Positions 1-7,423 of a stretch of 13,787 nt of DNA are shown one piece after another. Where the stretch lies: assembly GCA_937941745.1 (NCBI GenBank), contig CALDGV010000722.1, positions 1 through 13,787 of the forward strand. The letters are read 5' to 3'. Under the pieces are notes generated by a model, which saw only the letters and a program-made list of their open reading frames with translations, was not told the DNA's origin and did not search any database. Each line of letters starts with the position of its first letter. Positions within the stretch are counted from its first letter, which is position 1. The DNA is from an uncultured Prosthecobacter sp. (GTDB lineage: Bacteria > Verrucomicrobiota > Verrucomicrobiia > Verrucomicrobiales > Verrucomicrobiaceae). The translations under genes were made by a program, and so were the position numbers.

Positions 1-1020
1 CAGGCGGTGCCTGCCTTTCGGGAAGGTGACGCTGGCAGCTGCACGATAAAGGAAGGGCACATGGCGGTCGCCACGCACACCGGTCTCAACATACTTCTGC
101 GGGAAATCAAAGAAGCCAAAGACGTCCTCTGTGTAGCTCTCACCGACCTTTGGCGGCTCGCTGGGCCAGGCGTTCGCATCGGGCATGCCATCCTCGGCGA
201 TCTGGATCAGCACTCGTCCTGCGGGGACGTCTTTCTTCGTCACTGGCGGAGGCGGCGGGATGAATTGATACTTCGCCTTCAGTGCCTCGGTGTCGATCGG
301 CCCGCGGTAGATCGCCACATCGTCCAGCCAGCCATTGAAGGTATGAGAGGAGGCCAGCGTGGAGCCGCTGCCAATGACGAGGGCATCGCCATCGGTCACG
401 GGAGCGCGATCAGTCGCACCGCCCATGTCCCAGGTTCCATCGGTTTCACGACCGTCGATAAAGCCCTTGATGCTCTTGGGCTGGCCATAGGTGTAGGTCA
501 CTGCCACATGATGCCAGCCACTGGTTGGCACAGTCTCCTTGGACCACCAGCGGTGCCAGTCTCCCTTTTTTCCGGGCACATCAGCGCTGCGGAAGAGGAA
601 GCCGATCTGGGTGCCCACCTTGCCGTGCTGCAGACGGAAGGCATAGTTCTGATTCTCCTGGCCAAACTCCTTCGTTCCCAGGCGGCCTTTGCCGATGATG
701 TAAGGGACTCCAGAGGCATCCTGGGGCTTCACCCAGGCTTCCAGGGTGATGGTTTCATTCAGGCCAAAACGCAGTTCCGGGCTGTCAGGCACGGTGATGG
801 CTGTTTTCTTGCCGTCGCCGTTGAAAAAGCGGGCCGCATTGGCCTGAGAGAAGCCAGGAAAAGTGGGCGACCGCGGGCCGGCCTCTTTTTCACCATCAAA
901 GCGCCACTGCTTCACCGGCGTGGCGACCGGCTTATCGGCGACGTCGTTACCCCCAGAGTCATTCTGGGCATGAACGGTGGCAGCTAGAAAAAGAAGAGAG
1001 GCAAATGACAAACGGGTCAT
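1..1020 (-). CDS. Secreted LamG-domain protein, N-terminal 340 residues (C-terminus off the window)
   Basis: The frame is open from an ATG at 1020 to base 1 with no stop, so only the first 340 residues are visible. Residues 1-18 form a signal peptide (short basic start, hydrophobic core, probable cut after VHA), so the product is exported. Residues about 68-243 look like a LamG/concanavalin-type lectin domain: EAWVKP near 95, GWHHVAVTY near 168, FIDG near 187 and FNGWLDDVAIYRG near 228 are the usual strand signatures. A proline-rich hinge (FIPPPPP, 253-259) leads to a second segment with aromatic residues that is cut by the edge. From general knowledge, similar starts in Planctomycetes and Verrucomicrobia belong to very large proteins with DUF1549/DUF1553 (cytochrome-type) modules. 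That continuation is inferred, not seen. It lies 66 bases after rpe in the same direction. No Shine-Dalgarno sequence is visible. Confidence 0.85.
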   Translation of the reverse strand, partial: MTRLSFASLLFLAATVHAQNDSGGNDVADKPVATPVKQWRFDGEKEAGPRSPTFPGFSQANAARFFNGDGKKTAITVPDSPELRFGLNETITLEAWVKPQDASGVPYIIGKGRLGTKEFGQENQNYAFRLQHGKVGTQIGFLFRSADVPGKKGDWHRWWSKETVPTSGWHHVAVTYTYGQPKSIKGFIDGRETDGTWDMGGATDRAPVTDGDALVIGSGSTLASSHTFNGWLDDVAIYRGPIDTEALKAKYQFIPPPPPVTKKDVPAGRVLIQIAEDGMPDANAWPSEPPKVGESYTEDVFGFFDFPQKYVETGVRGDRHVPFLYRAAASVTFPKGRHRL

Positions 1021-1086
1021 GGGCCTATCAACGGCTTGGACCGAAGCTTTTCAGCATTCCCGGCACCCCACTTTCGTGAGGGTATC

Positions 1087-1770
1087 TCAGGCCACGGCTG
1101 CGGAAAGCTCATCCATGGCAGCGGCCGCATCGGCCTGGCCAAAAAAGGATGTTCCGCAGACAAAAAGGTTCGCGCCGTGCCTTTTGGCGATGGGGGCGGT
1201 GTTCGCGTAGATACCACCATCCACTTCCAGATGATACTTGAGGCCGTGACGATCGCGGTAATCCCGTGCGGCCGCCAGTTTGGGCATGGTTTCCTTCTCC
1301 ATGAAGGGCTGGCCGCCAAAGCCGGGCACCACGGTCATAACCAGCAGGAGGTCGATCATGTCCGCATAGGGAATCGCTGCCTCAAAAGGGGTGTCGGGAT
1401 GCAGAGCCAGCCCGCAATGTTTTCCAGCCGCCCGGATGCGCTTCAGGGTTTCTGCCACGGAGGAGTCGTACTTGGCCTCGACATGGATGGTGATGTTGTC
1501 TGCACCTGCCTTCAAAAAGCGCTCCAGGTAATGGTCGGGCCGGTGAATCATCAAATGCACGTCCAGATACATCGCGGAGCTTTTCCGGACGACCCCGACC
1601 ATCTGGGGACCAAAGGAAATGTTGTCCACAAAAGCTCCATCCATCACATCCAGATGCAGCCAGCGTGCGCCCGCTGCCTCGGCCCGGGCCACTTCGGAAC
1701 CGACCTTGGACCAGTCGGCGGCAAGCAGGGAGGGAAGAATCAGAGAAGTGGTGTGGGCGACGGGGTCCAT
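1087..1770 (-). CDS. rpe: Ribulose-phosphate 3-epimerase
   Basis: Interconverts ribulose 5-phosphate and xylulose 5-phosphate in the cytosolic pentose phosphate pathway. The 227-residue product has the normal family length and is a complete TIM barrel. Visible motifs are PSLLAAD (13-19, substrate Ser14), HLDVMDG (39-45, metal ligands His39 and Asp41), DVHLM (70-74, His72), PGFGGQ (149-154), VDGGI (183-187, catalytic Asp184) and the phosphate-binding loop GTSFFG (206-211). The frame is open to 1848, but the 26 extra residues do not resemble the family. The ATG at 1770 follows GGGAG by three bases and places the usual N-terminus correctly. It sits 74 bases after the peroxidase stop and 66 bases before the LamG gene, all in one direction, so co-transcription is possible but no functional link is obvious. 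Confidence 0.95.
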   Translation of the reverse strand: MDPVAHTTSLILPSLLAADWSKVGSEVARAEAAGARWLHLDVMDGAFVDNISFGPQMVGVVRKSSAMYLDVHLMIHRPDHYLERFLKAGADNITIHVEAKYDSSVAETLKRIRAAGKHCGLALHPDTPFEAAIPYADMIDLLLVMTVVPGFGGQPFMEKETMPKLAAARDYRDRHGLKYHLEVDGGIYANTAPIAKRHGANLFVCGTSFFGQADAAAAMDELSAAVA

Positions 1771-1844
1771 GAGCTCCCGGATGAAGCCTGTGACCCCGCC
1801 GCCCGCAACTTGGAAGTTTCTCCTCGGAAGCCCCTTCTCTTTTC

Positions 1845-3647
1845 TCAACGCTTCACAGGAGCCTGACGGCGAGGTGGCGGTGCCAGGAAGGCATTCGCAC
1901 CCACCTCGGAACCGATCTTGGTGTTCCGGCGCAGGATCACACTCAGAGTTTGAGCTTGGATCATGCGAACCACATCTCTTGGCAGGTAGGATTCATACCA
2001 GAAGCGGTCGCCATCCCGCAGACGGGTGAACTGATCGACCAGGATGCGATGGAAGGTCTCACCGACCATCGAGCCTGGACGATCCGCCTCCGCCAGCCCG
2101 CCCACCCAGAGATCAATGTCCGCGGGGCTCTCGTAGGCTGCATCAAGCTCCGCCACCACCTGACGGTTGGGATTCACGTCCTGGAAGCGGTTGACCGGGC
2201 GCAGTTTCAGAGCGGCGCGCATCTGGGCGAAGCTTGGCAGGCCGTGATCACGTCCGCGCTGGATGTTCAGCGATGCCAGATCCAGACCACCAGAGCCGGG
2301 GGCGCCAAACAGGAAGTCACGAACATCATCAATCACCCATTCATCGAGCTCCTGGGCGCGACCGAAGCACAACCCGCGTAGGATGGGATCAATGCCTTCA
2401 CCCGAGATATGCTGGGGCTGGAAAAAAGACTGCGCCAGCGTCAGGTTCCCTGCTTCGATCTCCGTCCCAGCAGCATCCACCCTCAGCAGTGTGGACGAAA
2501 GCAGGCTGTGACCGATCCGGTAGGCTGCTGTGGCGAATTCATTGGCAATGGATGGATTCACTCCAGGCTTGTAGCCGGTGTAGGGCTTCAGTGCGCCTGG
2601 CCCAAGCAGCACCGGCAGGAATTCGCGGTAGGTGATGGCCTGCATCTCCGCTCCAACCACGATGCGGGCAAAGCTGTAGATCTCTTCGTCCGAAGCCGCC
2701 GGGTTGGCAGCGCGGTAGAGGTCCGCCCAGAAATTGTGCTCACGCACAAAGAGGGTGTGGATGGCAATCAGACCCACCTGCTCATTGACCCGCACATCGC
2801 CTGCCACGAAGAAGCCCGGCACGGGAGGCAGAGCCGCCAGAGCCTCCGAATGCGTGGGCAGGAGGTCGCCATGAGCACTGGGCGTCACTTTCAGACGACC
2901 GGAGCCATCGTTCGCCCTGAGTGCTGCTGCACGTGCTGAATCTGAGCCATACACCTGGGAGGCGTCGATCCATGCAGTGATCGCGCTTTTCTGCTCACGG
3001 ACGCCATTGACCGTATGGTAGGCACTCCGGTTCAGCGGAATCACGGCCGTGCCGCTGCCTGCAGGATCAAAAGAAGGGTCACCCGAGGGAACTGGGATCG
3101 GAAATGCCTCTGCGGGATCCGCCGTCGGCGTTTCATCCAGGTCATGGTCGAGGAACTGGCCCCACTGCCAGAGCATGTCGCTGGCACCACGACGGTTCGG
3201 ACGGTTGTTGAGCTGCTTCGAGACCGCATTGCTCACCACCCTCGGGCTCGGGCGGGAGGCACCGGCAGGTGCACTCACACCATCAGCATAAGCGTTGGGA
3301 GCCAGGCGGCTGAAGGCTTGGTCGGGAGTTCCCCACATGGCGTTCGCCAGATTGTTGCCACTGCCATCCACCGTGCGAAACTCCTCAGGAAGAATGAAAG
3401 AGGTCGGCATGGCAGGTGGCCGGGGCTGGCCAGGGTTCTGCGGCATCGGTGGACGCTGTCCATCCCTCGGAGCCGGACCCTGGGCGGGTGGCCGGGGCTG
3501 CTTGGCAGGATCAAGGCGCGGGATGGGGGCTGCGCCATTCGGCATGGGCTGGGGGGCACCCTGCTGCGCCGTGGCGGTGCCGCTGAGGGCGATGGCGGCC
3601 GAGGTGGCAAGCACCCGGCTGATCTGGATGGGACGGATGGGTTTCAT
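1845..3647 (-). CDS. Secreted animal-type heme peroxidase (peroxidasin/MPO superfamily)
   Basis: A 600-residue bacterial member of the animal heme peroxidase superfamily, expected to oxidise halides or organic substrates with H2O2 outside the cytoplasm. Residues 1-28 form a signal peptide (cut near ATA/Q), followed by a low-complexity Pro/Gln-rich stretch to about 80. By alignment to myeloperoxidase, the distal site is in QFLDHD (164-169: heme-linking Asp167, distal His168, calcium Asp169), the rest of the calcium loop is Thr224, Trp226, Asp228 and Ser230, the distal Arg and heme-ester Glu are in GDVRVNEQ (Arg286, Glu289), the proximal His is in YRIGHS (His380), and its Asn partner is in SLNIQRGRDHG (Asn461). 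Gln290 replaces the Met that forms MPO's sulfonium bond, as in most relatives. The ATG at 3647 is preferred over an in-frame one at 3707 because it begins a clean signal peptide. Upstream lies a divergent gap shared with glgA. Confidence 0.93.
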   Translation of the reverse strand: MKPIRPIQISRVLATSAAIALSGTATAQQGAPQPMPNGAAPIPRLDPAKQPRPPAQGPAPRDGQRPPMPQNPGQPRPPAMPTSFILPEEFRTVDGSGNNLANAMWGTPDQAFSRLAPNAYADGVSAPAGASRPSPRVVSNAVSKQLNNRPNRRGASDMLWQWGQFLDHDLDETPTADPAEAFPIPVPSGDPSFDPAGSGTAVIPLNRSAYHTVNGVREQKSAITAWIDASQVYGSDSARAAALRANDGSGRLKVTPSAHGDLLPTHSEALAALPPVPGFFVAGDVRVNEQVGLIAIHTLFVREHNFWADLYRAANPAASDEEIYSFARIVVGAEMQAITYREFLPVLLGPGALKPYTGYKPGVNPSIANEFATAAYRIGHSLLSSTLLRVDAAGTEIEAGNLTLAQSFFQPQHISGEGIDPILRGLCFGRAQELDEWVIDDVRDFLFGAPGSGGLDLASLNIQRGRDHGLPSFAQMRAALKLRPVNRFQDVNPNRQVVAELDAAYESPADIDLWVGGLAEADRPGSMVGETFHRILVDQFTRLRDGDRFWYESYLPRDVVRMIQAQTLSVILRRNTKIGSEVGANAFLAPPPRRQAPVKR

Positions 3648-3823
3648 GACTGAGTTCGGTTTAGGGTTGGTCTTGTGGCGTCTGGCGGATGCCAGCGTGA
3701 TCGTCACACCCCCAACAGACCGCGCCTGTGTTAAGGACTTATGTCAGCCAGCCCGGAGAATTGTTATGGCATGGTAAATGTTGAAAAGCAGCCCGCCTTC
3801 CCGATAGACAGGGCACGCCCATC
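3648..3823. other. Divergent intergenic region between peroxidase and glgA
   Basis: This 176-base gap must hold the promoters of both divergent genes. I see no strong Shine-Dalgarno sequence on either side. A small 5-bp stem with a 4-base loop is at 3682-3695 (CTGGC/GCCAG). For the plus strand, the best promoter-like pair is listed separately. For the peroxidase I could not find a convincing -35/-10 pair. No ORF worth calling is present. Confidence 0.5.
3781..3810 (+). promoter_or_regulatory. Possible promoter of glgA
   Basis: TTGAAA (3781-3786, five of six matches to TTGACA) is followed after 18 bases by TAGACA (3805-3810, three of six to TATAAT). Transcription would begin about 7 bases before the ATG at 3824, leaving almost no leader. 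The -10 box is poor, so this is only a weak prediction from sequence. Confidence 0.25.
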
Positions 3824-5023
3824 ATGAAGTCCCTCTTCCTCACCAACGAATTTCCTCCCTACATCTACGGCGGTGCCGGTGTTCACGTGGAATACCTCAC
3901 CCGCGAACTCGCCAAGCTGATGGAGGTCGAAGTTCGCTGTTTTGGAGATCAGGAAGTGAACGCAGCCCCGTTAAGCGTGCACGGAACCAGCCTCGACACC
4001 GCGCAGTGGACCAGTCCGGCCAGCCTGAAGTCCGTGTTTGGCGCCCTGCAGCGCTGCCTGGACTTCAACACCCGGAACATTGACGCCCAGGTCGTGCATC
4101 TGCACACCTGGTATTCCCACTTCGGCGGCATCCTGGCCAAGTTGAACTATGGCCTGCCCATGGTGCTCACCGTGCACTCCCTGGAGCCTCTTCGCCCATG
4201 GAAGCGCGAGCAGTTAGGCGGCGGCTATGACTTCACCTGCTGGCTTGAAAAGACGGCCATTGAGATGGCGGATGCCGTGATCGCCGTCTCCGAGGAGACG
4301 AAGTTTGACCTGCTGCGCCTTTTCAAAGTCGATCCACACAAGATCCATGTGATTCACAACGGCATTGATCCCGATGAATACCACCGCATTGAGGCCCCTG
4401 AGGTCCTCCGCAAGCATGGTGTCAATCCCGATCAGCCCTACGTTCTTTTCGTGGGCCGCATCACCCGCCAAAAAGGCATCATCCACCTCGTGCGCGCGAT
4501 CGAAAGCATGGCACCCGGCTTCCAGATCGTGCTTTGCGCCGGTGCGCCTGACACACCTGAGATTGCTGCCGAAATGCAGGCGGCCGTGGCTGCAGCCCAG
4601 GCCACGCGCGATGGCATCATCTGGATTCAGTCCATGCTGCCCGTGCCGGAGAAAATCGCCATGTATTCCCATGCCGAGGTCTTCTGCTGTCCCTCCATTT
4701 ACGAACCGTTTGGCATCATCAACCTCGAAGCCATGGCCTGTGAGACGGCCGTGGTAGCAAGCGCCGTCGGCGGCATCAAGGAAGTCGTGGTGCATGGTGA
4801 AACCGGCCTCCTCATCCCGCTCGACCAGCAGAATGAGAGCCCCTTTGAAGCCACGGATCCGGAACGCTTCGCCCGCGATCTGGCCGAAGGCGTCAACAGC
4901 CTGATGGCAGATCCGGAAAAGCGCCGCCGCATGGCACTTGCAGGTCGGCAGCGTGCGGTGGACCGCTTCAGTTGGGCAAGCATCGCCCACCGCACCAAGG
5001 CGCTTTACGACACCCTTGTCTGA
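3824..5023 (+). CDS. glgA: Glycogen synthase of the actinobacterial type (GlgA/GlgM, GT4 family)
   Basis: A 399-residue retaining GT-B glycosyltransferase. The N-terminal GGAGVHVEYL (16-25), HTWYSHFGG (94-102) and HSLEPLRPWK (118-127) segments closely resemble the corynebacterial/mycobacterial glycogen synthase group (TIGR02149), not the roughly 480-residue E. coli GlgA. Mycobacterial members (GlgM) transfer glucose from ADP-glucose to glucose 1-phosphate to make maltose 1-phosphate, so this may be that enzyme. The C-terminal domain has the donor-site GRITRQKG (211-218, Arg212 and Lys217) and the E-x7-E motif EPFGIINLE (Glu294, Glu302). The length fits that group. The ATG at 3824 starts directly at the first strand, and no clear Shine-Dalgarno sequence precedes it. 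No glgC, glgB or glgE lies in the window, so the pathway assignment rests on homology alone. It converges on the isomerase gene with only 26 bases between the stops. Confidence 0.85.
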   Translation: MKSLFLTNEFPPYIYGGAGVHVEYLTRELAKLMEVEVRCFGDQEVNAAPLSVHGTSLDTAQWTSPASLKSVFGALQRCLDFNTRNIDAQVVHLHTWYSHFGGILAKLNYGLPMVLTVHSLEPLRPWKREQLGGGYDFTCWLEKTAIEMADAVIAVSEETKFDLLRLFKVDPHKIHVIHNGIDPDEYHRIEAPEVLRKHGVNPDQPYVLFVGRITRQKGIIHLVRAIESMAPGFQIVLCAGAPDTPEIAAEMQAAVAAAQATRDGIIWIQSMLPVPEKIAMYSHAEVFCCPSIYEPFGIINLEAMACETAVVASAVGGIKEVVVHGETGLLIPLDQQNESPFEATDPERFARDLAEGVNSLMADPEKRRRMALAGRQRAVDRFSWASIAHRTKALYDTLV

Positions 5024-5049
5024 GGAAAGCTGTCTCGTTTTCGCTTGGA

Positions 5050-5868
5050 TCAGCAGTCATAAACAGCCTGATAAGCAGCGGTAATCTTGGCCAGCCATTC
5101 GGCCTGATCCATGGCCCAGTAGCGGTTGGAAAAGATCTCCACCTCCCGGTGGCCGGTGAAGCCTGCTGCATCCACCCAGTCAGAAATCTGGCGAATGGGG
5201 ATGCAGCCTTCGCCCATCAGCCCACGATCGTTTAACAGGTCCGCTGTAGGCGTCTTCCAGTCACAAAGATGAAAGGCGAAAAGCCGGTCTTTAGACGCAG
5301 TCAGGCGGATCTGCGCCTCCAGTTCAGGGTCCCACCAGATGTGATACACATCGGCCGCGATACCCACCTGCTTTGGTGAGCCCAGCGCATCACAGATGTC
5401 ATTCGCCTGACGCATCGTGTTCACCGCGCTGCGGTCATCTGCATACATGGGGTGCAGAGGCTCGATGCCGAGCTTCACGCCAGCAGCCTGCGCATCGGGG
5501 AGAACAGCGGCGATGCCTTCCGTGATCTGCTTTCTGGATTCCTCCAGGGACTGTCCAGGCACTGCTCCACAGACCAGAACAATCAAGGGGGCACCCAGTG
5601 CATGGGCCTGCTCAATGCAGCGACGGTTGTCATCAATGGCTTCCTGTCTGGAAACAGTGGTTTTGGCAGGAAAAAAGCCTCCACGACACAGGCTGACGAT
5701 CTCCAAACCGGCTTCTCTAGCCTCACGACCGACAGCGCCAGGATCACGGCCATCCAGATTGTATCGCCAGAAGGTGATTCCACCCACCCCCGTCTGCGCA
5801 TATCGGCGGATGCACTCCTCCGTGCTCCAGGGCTTGGTGGTGATGGTGTGGATGCAGAGACGTTTCAT
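5050..5868 (-). CDS. Sugar phosphate isomerase/epimerase (xylose isomerase-like TIM barrel)
   Basis: A 272-residue single-domain TIM barrel of the AP-endonuclease-2/xylose isomerase-like family, which contains ketose epimerases, inosose dehydratases and 3-keto-sugar enzymes. The expected divalent-metal site is visible: Glu136 in IEPLHP, Asp173 and His176 in DVYHIWWD, His200 in FHLCDWK and Glu244 in VEIFS. The GEGCIP loop (219-224) is also typical. There is no signal peptide, so it acts in the cytoplasm. The substrate cannot be read from the sequence. It is transcribed divergently, across 130 bases, from a Gfo/Idh/MocA oxidoreductase. Such pairs are common in Planctomycetes and Verrucomicrobia and usually process oxidised sugars or cyclitols. 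The start ATG at 5868 gives the normal family N-terminus. No clear promoter was found for this strand. Confidence 0.88.
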   Translation of the reverse strand: MKRLCIHTITTKPWSTEECIRRYAQTGVGGITFWRYNLDGRDPGAVGREAREAGLEIVSLCRGGFFPAKTTVSRQEAIDDNRRCIEQAHALGAPLIVLVCGAVPGQSLEESRKQITEGIAAVLPDAQAAGVKLGIEPLHPMYADDRSAVNTMRQANDICDALGSPKQVGIAADVYHIWWDPELEAQIRLTASKDRLFAFHLCDWKTPTADLLNDRGLMGEGCIPIRQISDWVDAAGFTGHREVEIFSNRYWAMDQAEWLAKITAAYQAVYDC

Positions 5869-5960
5869 GGTGAAATCAAGGGCAGTGCGCAGGACGTTTC
5901 TAGCCGCTGCTCTTCGTCGCCTCCACCAAAATCAAACCTCGATCCAGCCTGCTGCCAGCC

Positions 5961-5989
5961 TTGCCACACGGCGGCAGCCTTTCTACAGT
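5961..5989 (+). promoter_or_regulatory. Possible promoter of the oxidoreductase operon
   Basis: TTGCCA (5961-5966, five of six to TTGACA) and TACAGT (5984-5989, four of six to TATAAT) are separated by an ideal 17 bases. Transcription would start only 2-4 bases before the ATG at 5999, so the mRNA would be essentially leaderless. That agrees with the lack of a Shine-Dalgarno sequence. Prediction only. Confidence 0.4.
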
Positions 5990-5998
5990 GCCTTTGCC

Positions 5999-7423
5999 AT
6001 GAAGAAAATTCCTGTGACCCACCGCCGTCAGTTCCTCACCACTACCGCAGCAGCGCTTTGCTTCCCGATGATTGTCCCGCGCTCTGTCTTTGGCGCTGCT
6101 GGACGCCCGGCGCCCTCCGAACGCATCACTGTCGGAGCCATCGGATGGGGAACCATCGCAGGAGACTGGACCCCCTCCTTCCTGAACAACGACAAATGCC
6201 AGGTGATTGCCGTGGCAGACCCGATGAAGGAGTACGGACATTACGGCTACGATGGCAAAGAAACCGGCGGCCGCGAAGCCGGACGTAAGGTCATCGACGA
6301 ACATTATTCCAAGTCCGCCAACAAGCCCACGAAGGTCTGCACCGCTTACGCCGACTTCCGTGAGATGATGGACAAGGAGGACCTCGATGCCGTGCAGGTT
6401 TCGACGCCCGACCATTGGCACGCTTACATGGCCATCTATGCCGCCCGCAAAGGCAAGCACATCTATGGTCAAAAGCCGCTGGCCCTGAACATTGCCGAGG
6501 GCCGCCGCATGGCGGATGAGGTGGCCAAGGCAGGCGTCACCTGGCAGACGGGCAGCCAGCAGCGCAGCGACATCTATTTCCGCATGGCCTGCGAACTGGT
6601 GCGCAACGGTCGTCTCGGCAAGCTCAAGCACGTCCGTGTCGGCCTCCCAGGCGGCCACAGCAACTGGAATGGCATGGCAGACAAGACCGAGGTCGCTCCA
6701 GTGCCAGCCGACTTTGATTACGAAATGTGGCTTGGGCCGGCGGAGCAGATGGACTACCGACCCGCTCTGCTGCCTCTCAACTGGCGCCACAATTTCGCCT
6801 TCTCTGGCGGCATGATCACCGATTTCGGGGCTCATCACATCGACATCGCCCAGTGGGGAATCGGCACCGAGCATACCGGCCCCACCGAAATCAAAAACAT
6901 TTCGGGCACTCTGGATCTCAAAGCCCTCTATAACACGGCTACCGCCTTCAACTTTGAGTGCGTTTACGACAACGGCGTTGTCATGCACGTCGCCAGCCCG
7001 GACCATAAGCTGATGCCCGAGGTGGAAGCCGCACTTCAGAAGGCTGGCAGCAGCAAGAAGCCCTTCGACCATGTTGGCATCCTTTTCGAAGGCGATGCAG
7101 GCAAGTGGATCTATGTCAACCGGGGCAAGATCACCGCCAGTGATCCCGCCATCCTCCGTGAGAAAGCCGGCCCGGGTGAAATCCACCTCTACGAAAGCAA
7201 GGACCACACCGACAACTTCCTGAGCTGCATCTACGATGGCAAGCCAACCGCAACGCCGGTCGAAATCAGCCATCGAAGCATCACCATCGCCCATCTGGCG
7301 AACATCGCCCTGCGGACAGGCAGCACCTCGCTGAAGTGGAATCCACAGACGGAAACCATCGAAGGCAACGAAGCAGCGTCCAAACTGCTCTCGAAGGAAT
7401 GGCGGAAACCCTGGGTGCTGTGA
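5999..7423 (+). CDS. Tat-exported Gfo/Idh/MocA-family oxidoreductase
   Basis: A 474-residue NAD(P)-dependent dehydrogenase of the glucose-fructose oxidoreductase/inositol dehydrogenase family. The N-terminus carries a twin-arginine signal (THRRQFL, 7-13, then an Ala-rich core), so a folded, cofactor-loaded enzyme is probably exported. The Rossmann fold begins at ITVGAIGWGTIAG (43-55). STPDHWHA (135-142) is the usual nucleotide-site segment. QKP (158-160) takes the place of the family EKP and keeps the catalytic Lys159. GGMITDFGAHHIDIAQW (270-286) holds the catalytic Asp/His residues. Substrate is unknown, probably a sugar or cyclitol given the divergent isomerase/epimerase. The frame is open far upstream to 5417, but the ATG at 5999 starts the signal peptide and the upstream part is antisense to the isomerase. 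The stop overlaps the next gene's ATG by one base, implying translational coupling. Confidence 0.93.
   Translation: MKKIPVTHRRQFLTTTAAALCFPMIVPRSVFGAAGRPAPSERITVGAIGWGTIAGDWTPSFLNNDKCQVIAVADPMKEYGHYGYDGKETGGREAGRKVIDEHYSKSANKPTKVCTAYADFREMMDKEDLDAVQVSTPDHWHAYMAIYAARKGKHIYGQKPLALNIAEGRRMADEVAKAGVTWQTGSQQRSDIYFRMACELVRNGRLGKLKHVRVGLPGGHSNWNGMADKTEVAPVPADFDYEMWLGPAEQMDYRPALLPLNWRHNFAFSGGMITDFGAHHIDIAQWGIGTEHTGPTEIKNISGTLDLKALYNTATAFNFECVYDNGVVMHVASPDHKLMPEVEAALQKAGSSKKPFDHVGILFEGDAGKWIYVNRGKITASDPAILREKAGPGEIHLYESKDHTDNFLSCIYDGKPTATPVEISHRSITIAHLANIALRTGSTSLKWNPQTETIEGNEAASKLLSKEWRKPWVL

Noticed and set aside
7..987. A 326-codon plus-strand frame opposite the LamG protein
   Set aside because: The minus-strand reading has a signal peptide and LamG motifs, while the plus-strand product looks random.
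1066..1081. A 6-bp stem with a GAAA tetraloop just after the rpe stop (minus strand)
   Set aside because: It is short, has one G-U pair and no T-run. It could occur by chance, so it is not called a terminator.
1036..1866. A 276-codon plus-strand frame opposite rpe
   Set aside because: The minus strand carries a textbook ribulose-phosphate epimerase with all active-site residues.
3648..3707. A 20-residue N-terminal extension of the peroxidase from an ATG at 3707
   Set aside because: It would bury the signal peptide behind a polar, basic stretch. The ATG at 3647 is the natural start.
5417..5998. Upstream extension of the oxidoreductase frame
   Set aside because: It is antisense to the isomerase/epimerase, and the twin-arginine signal begins exactly at the ATG at 5999.
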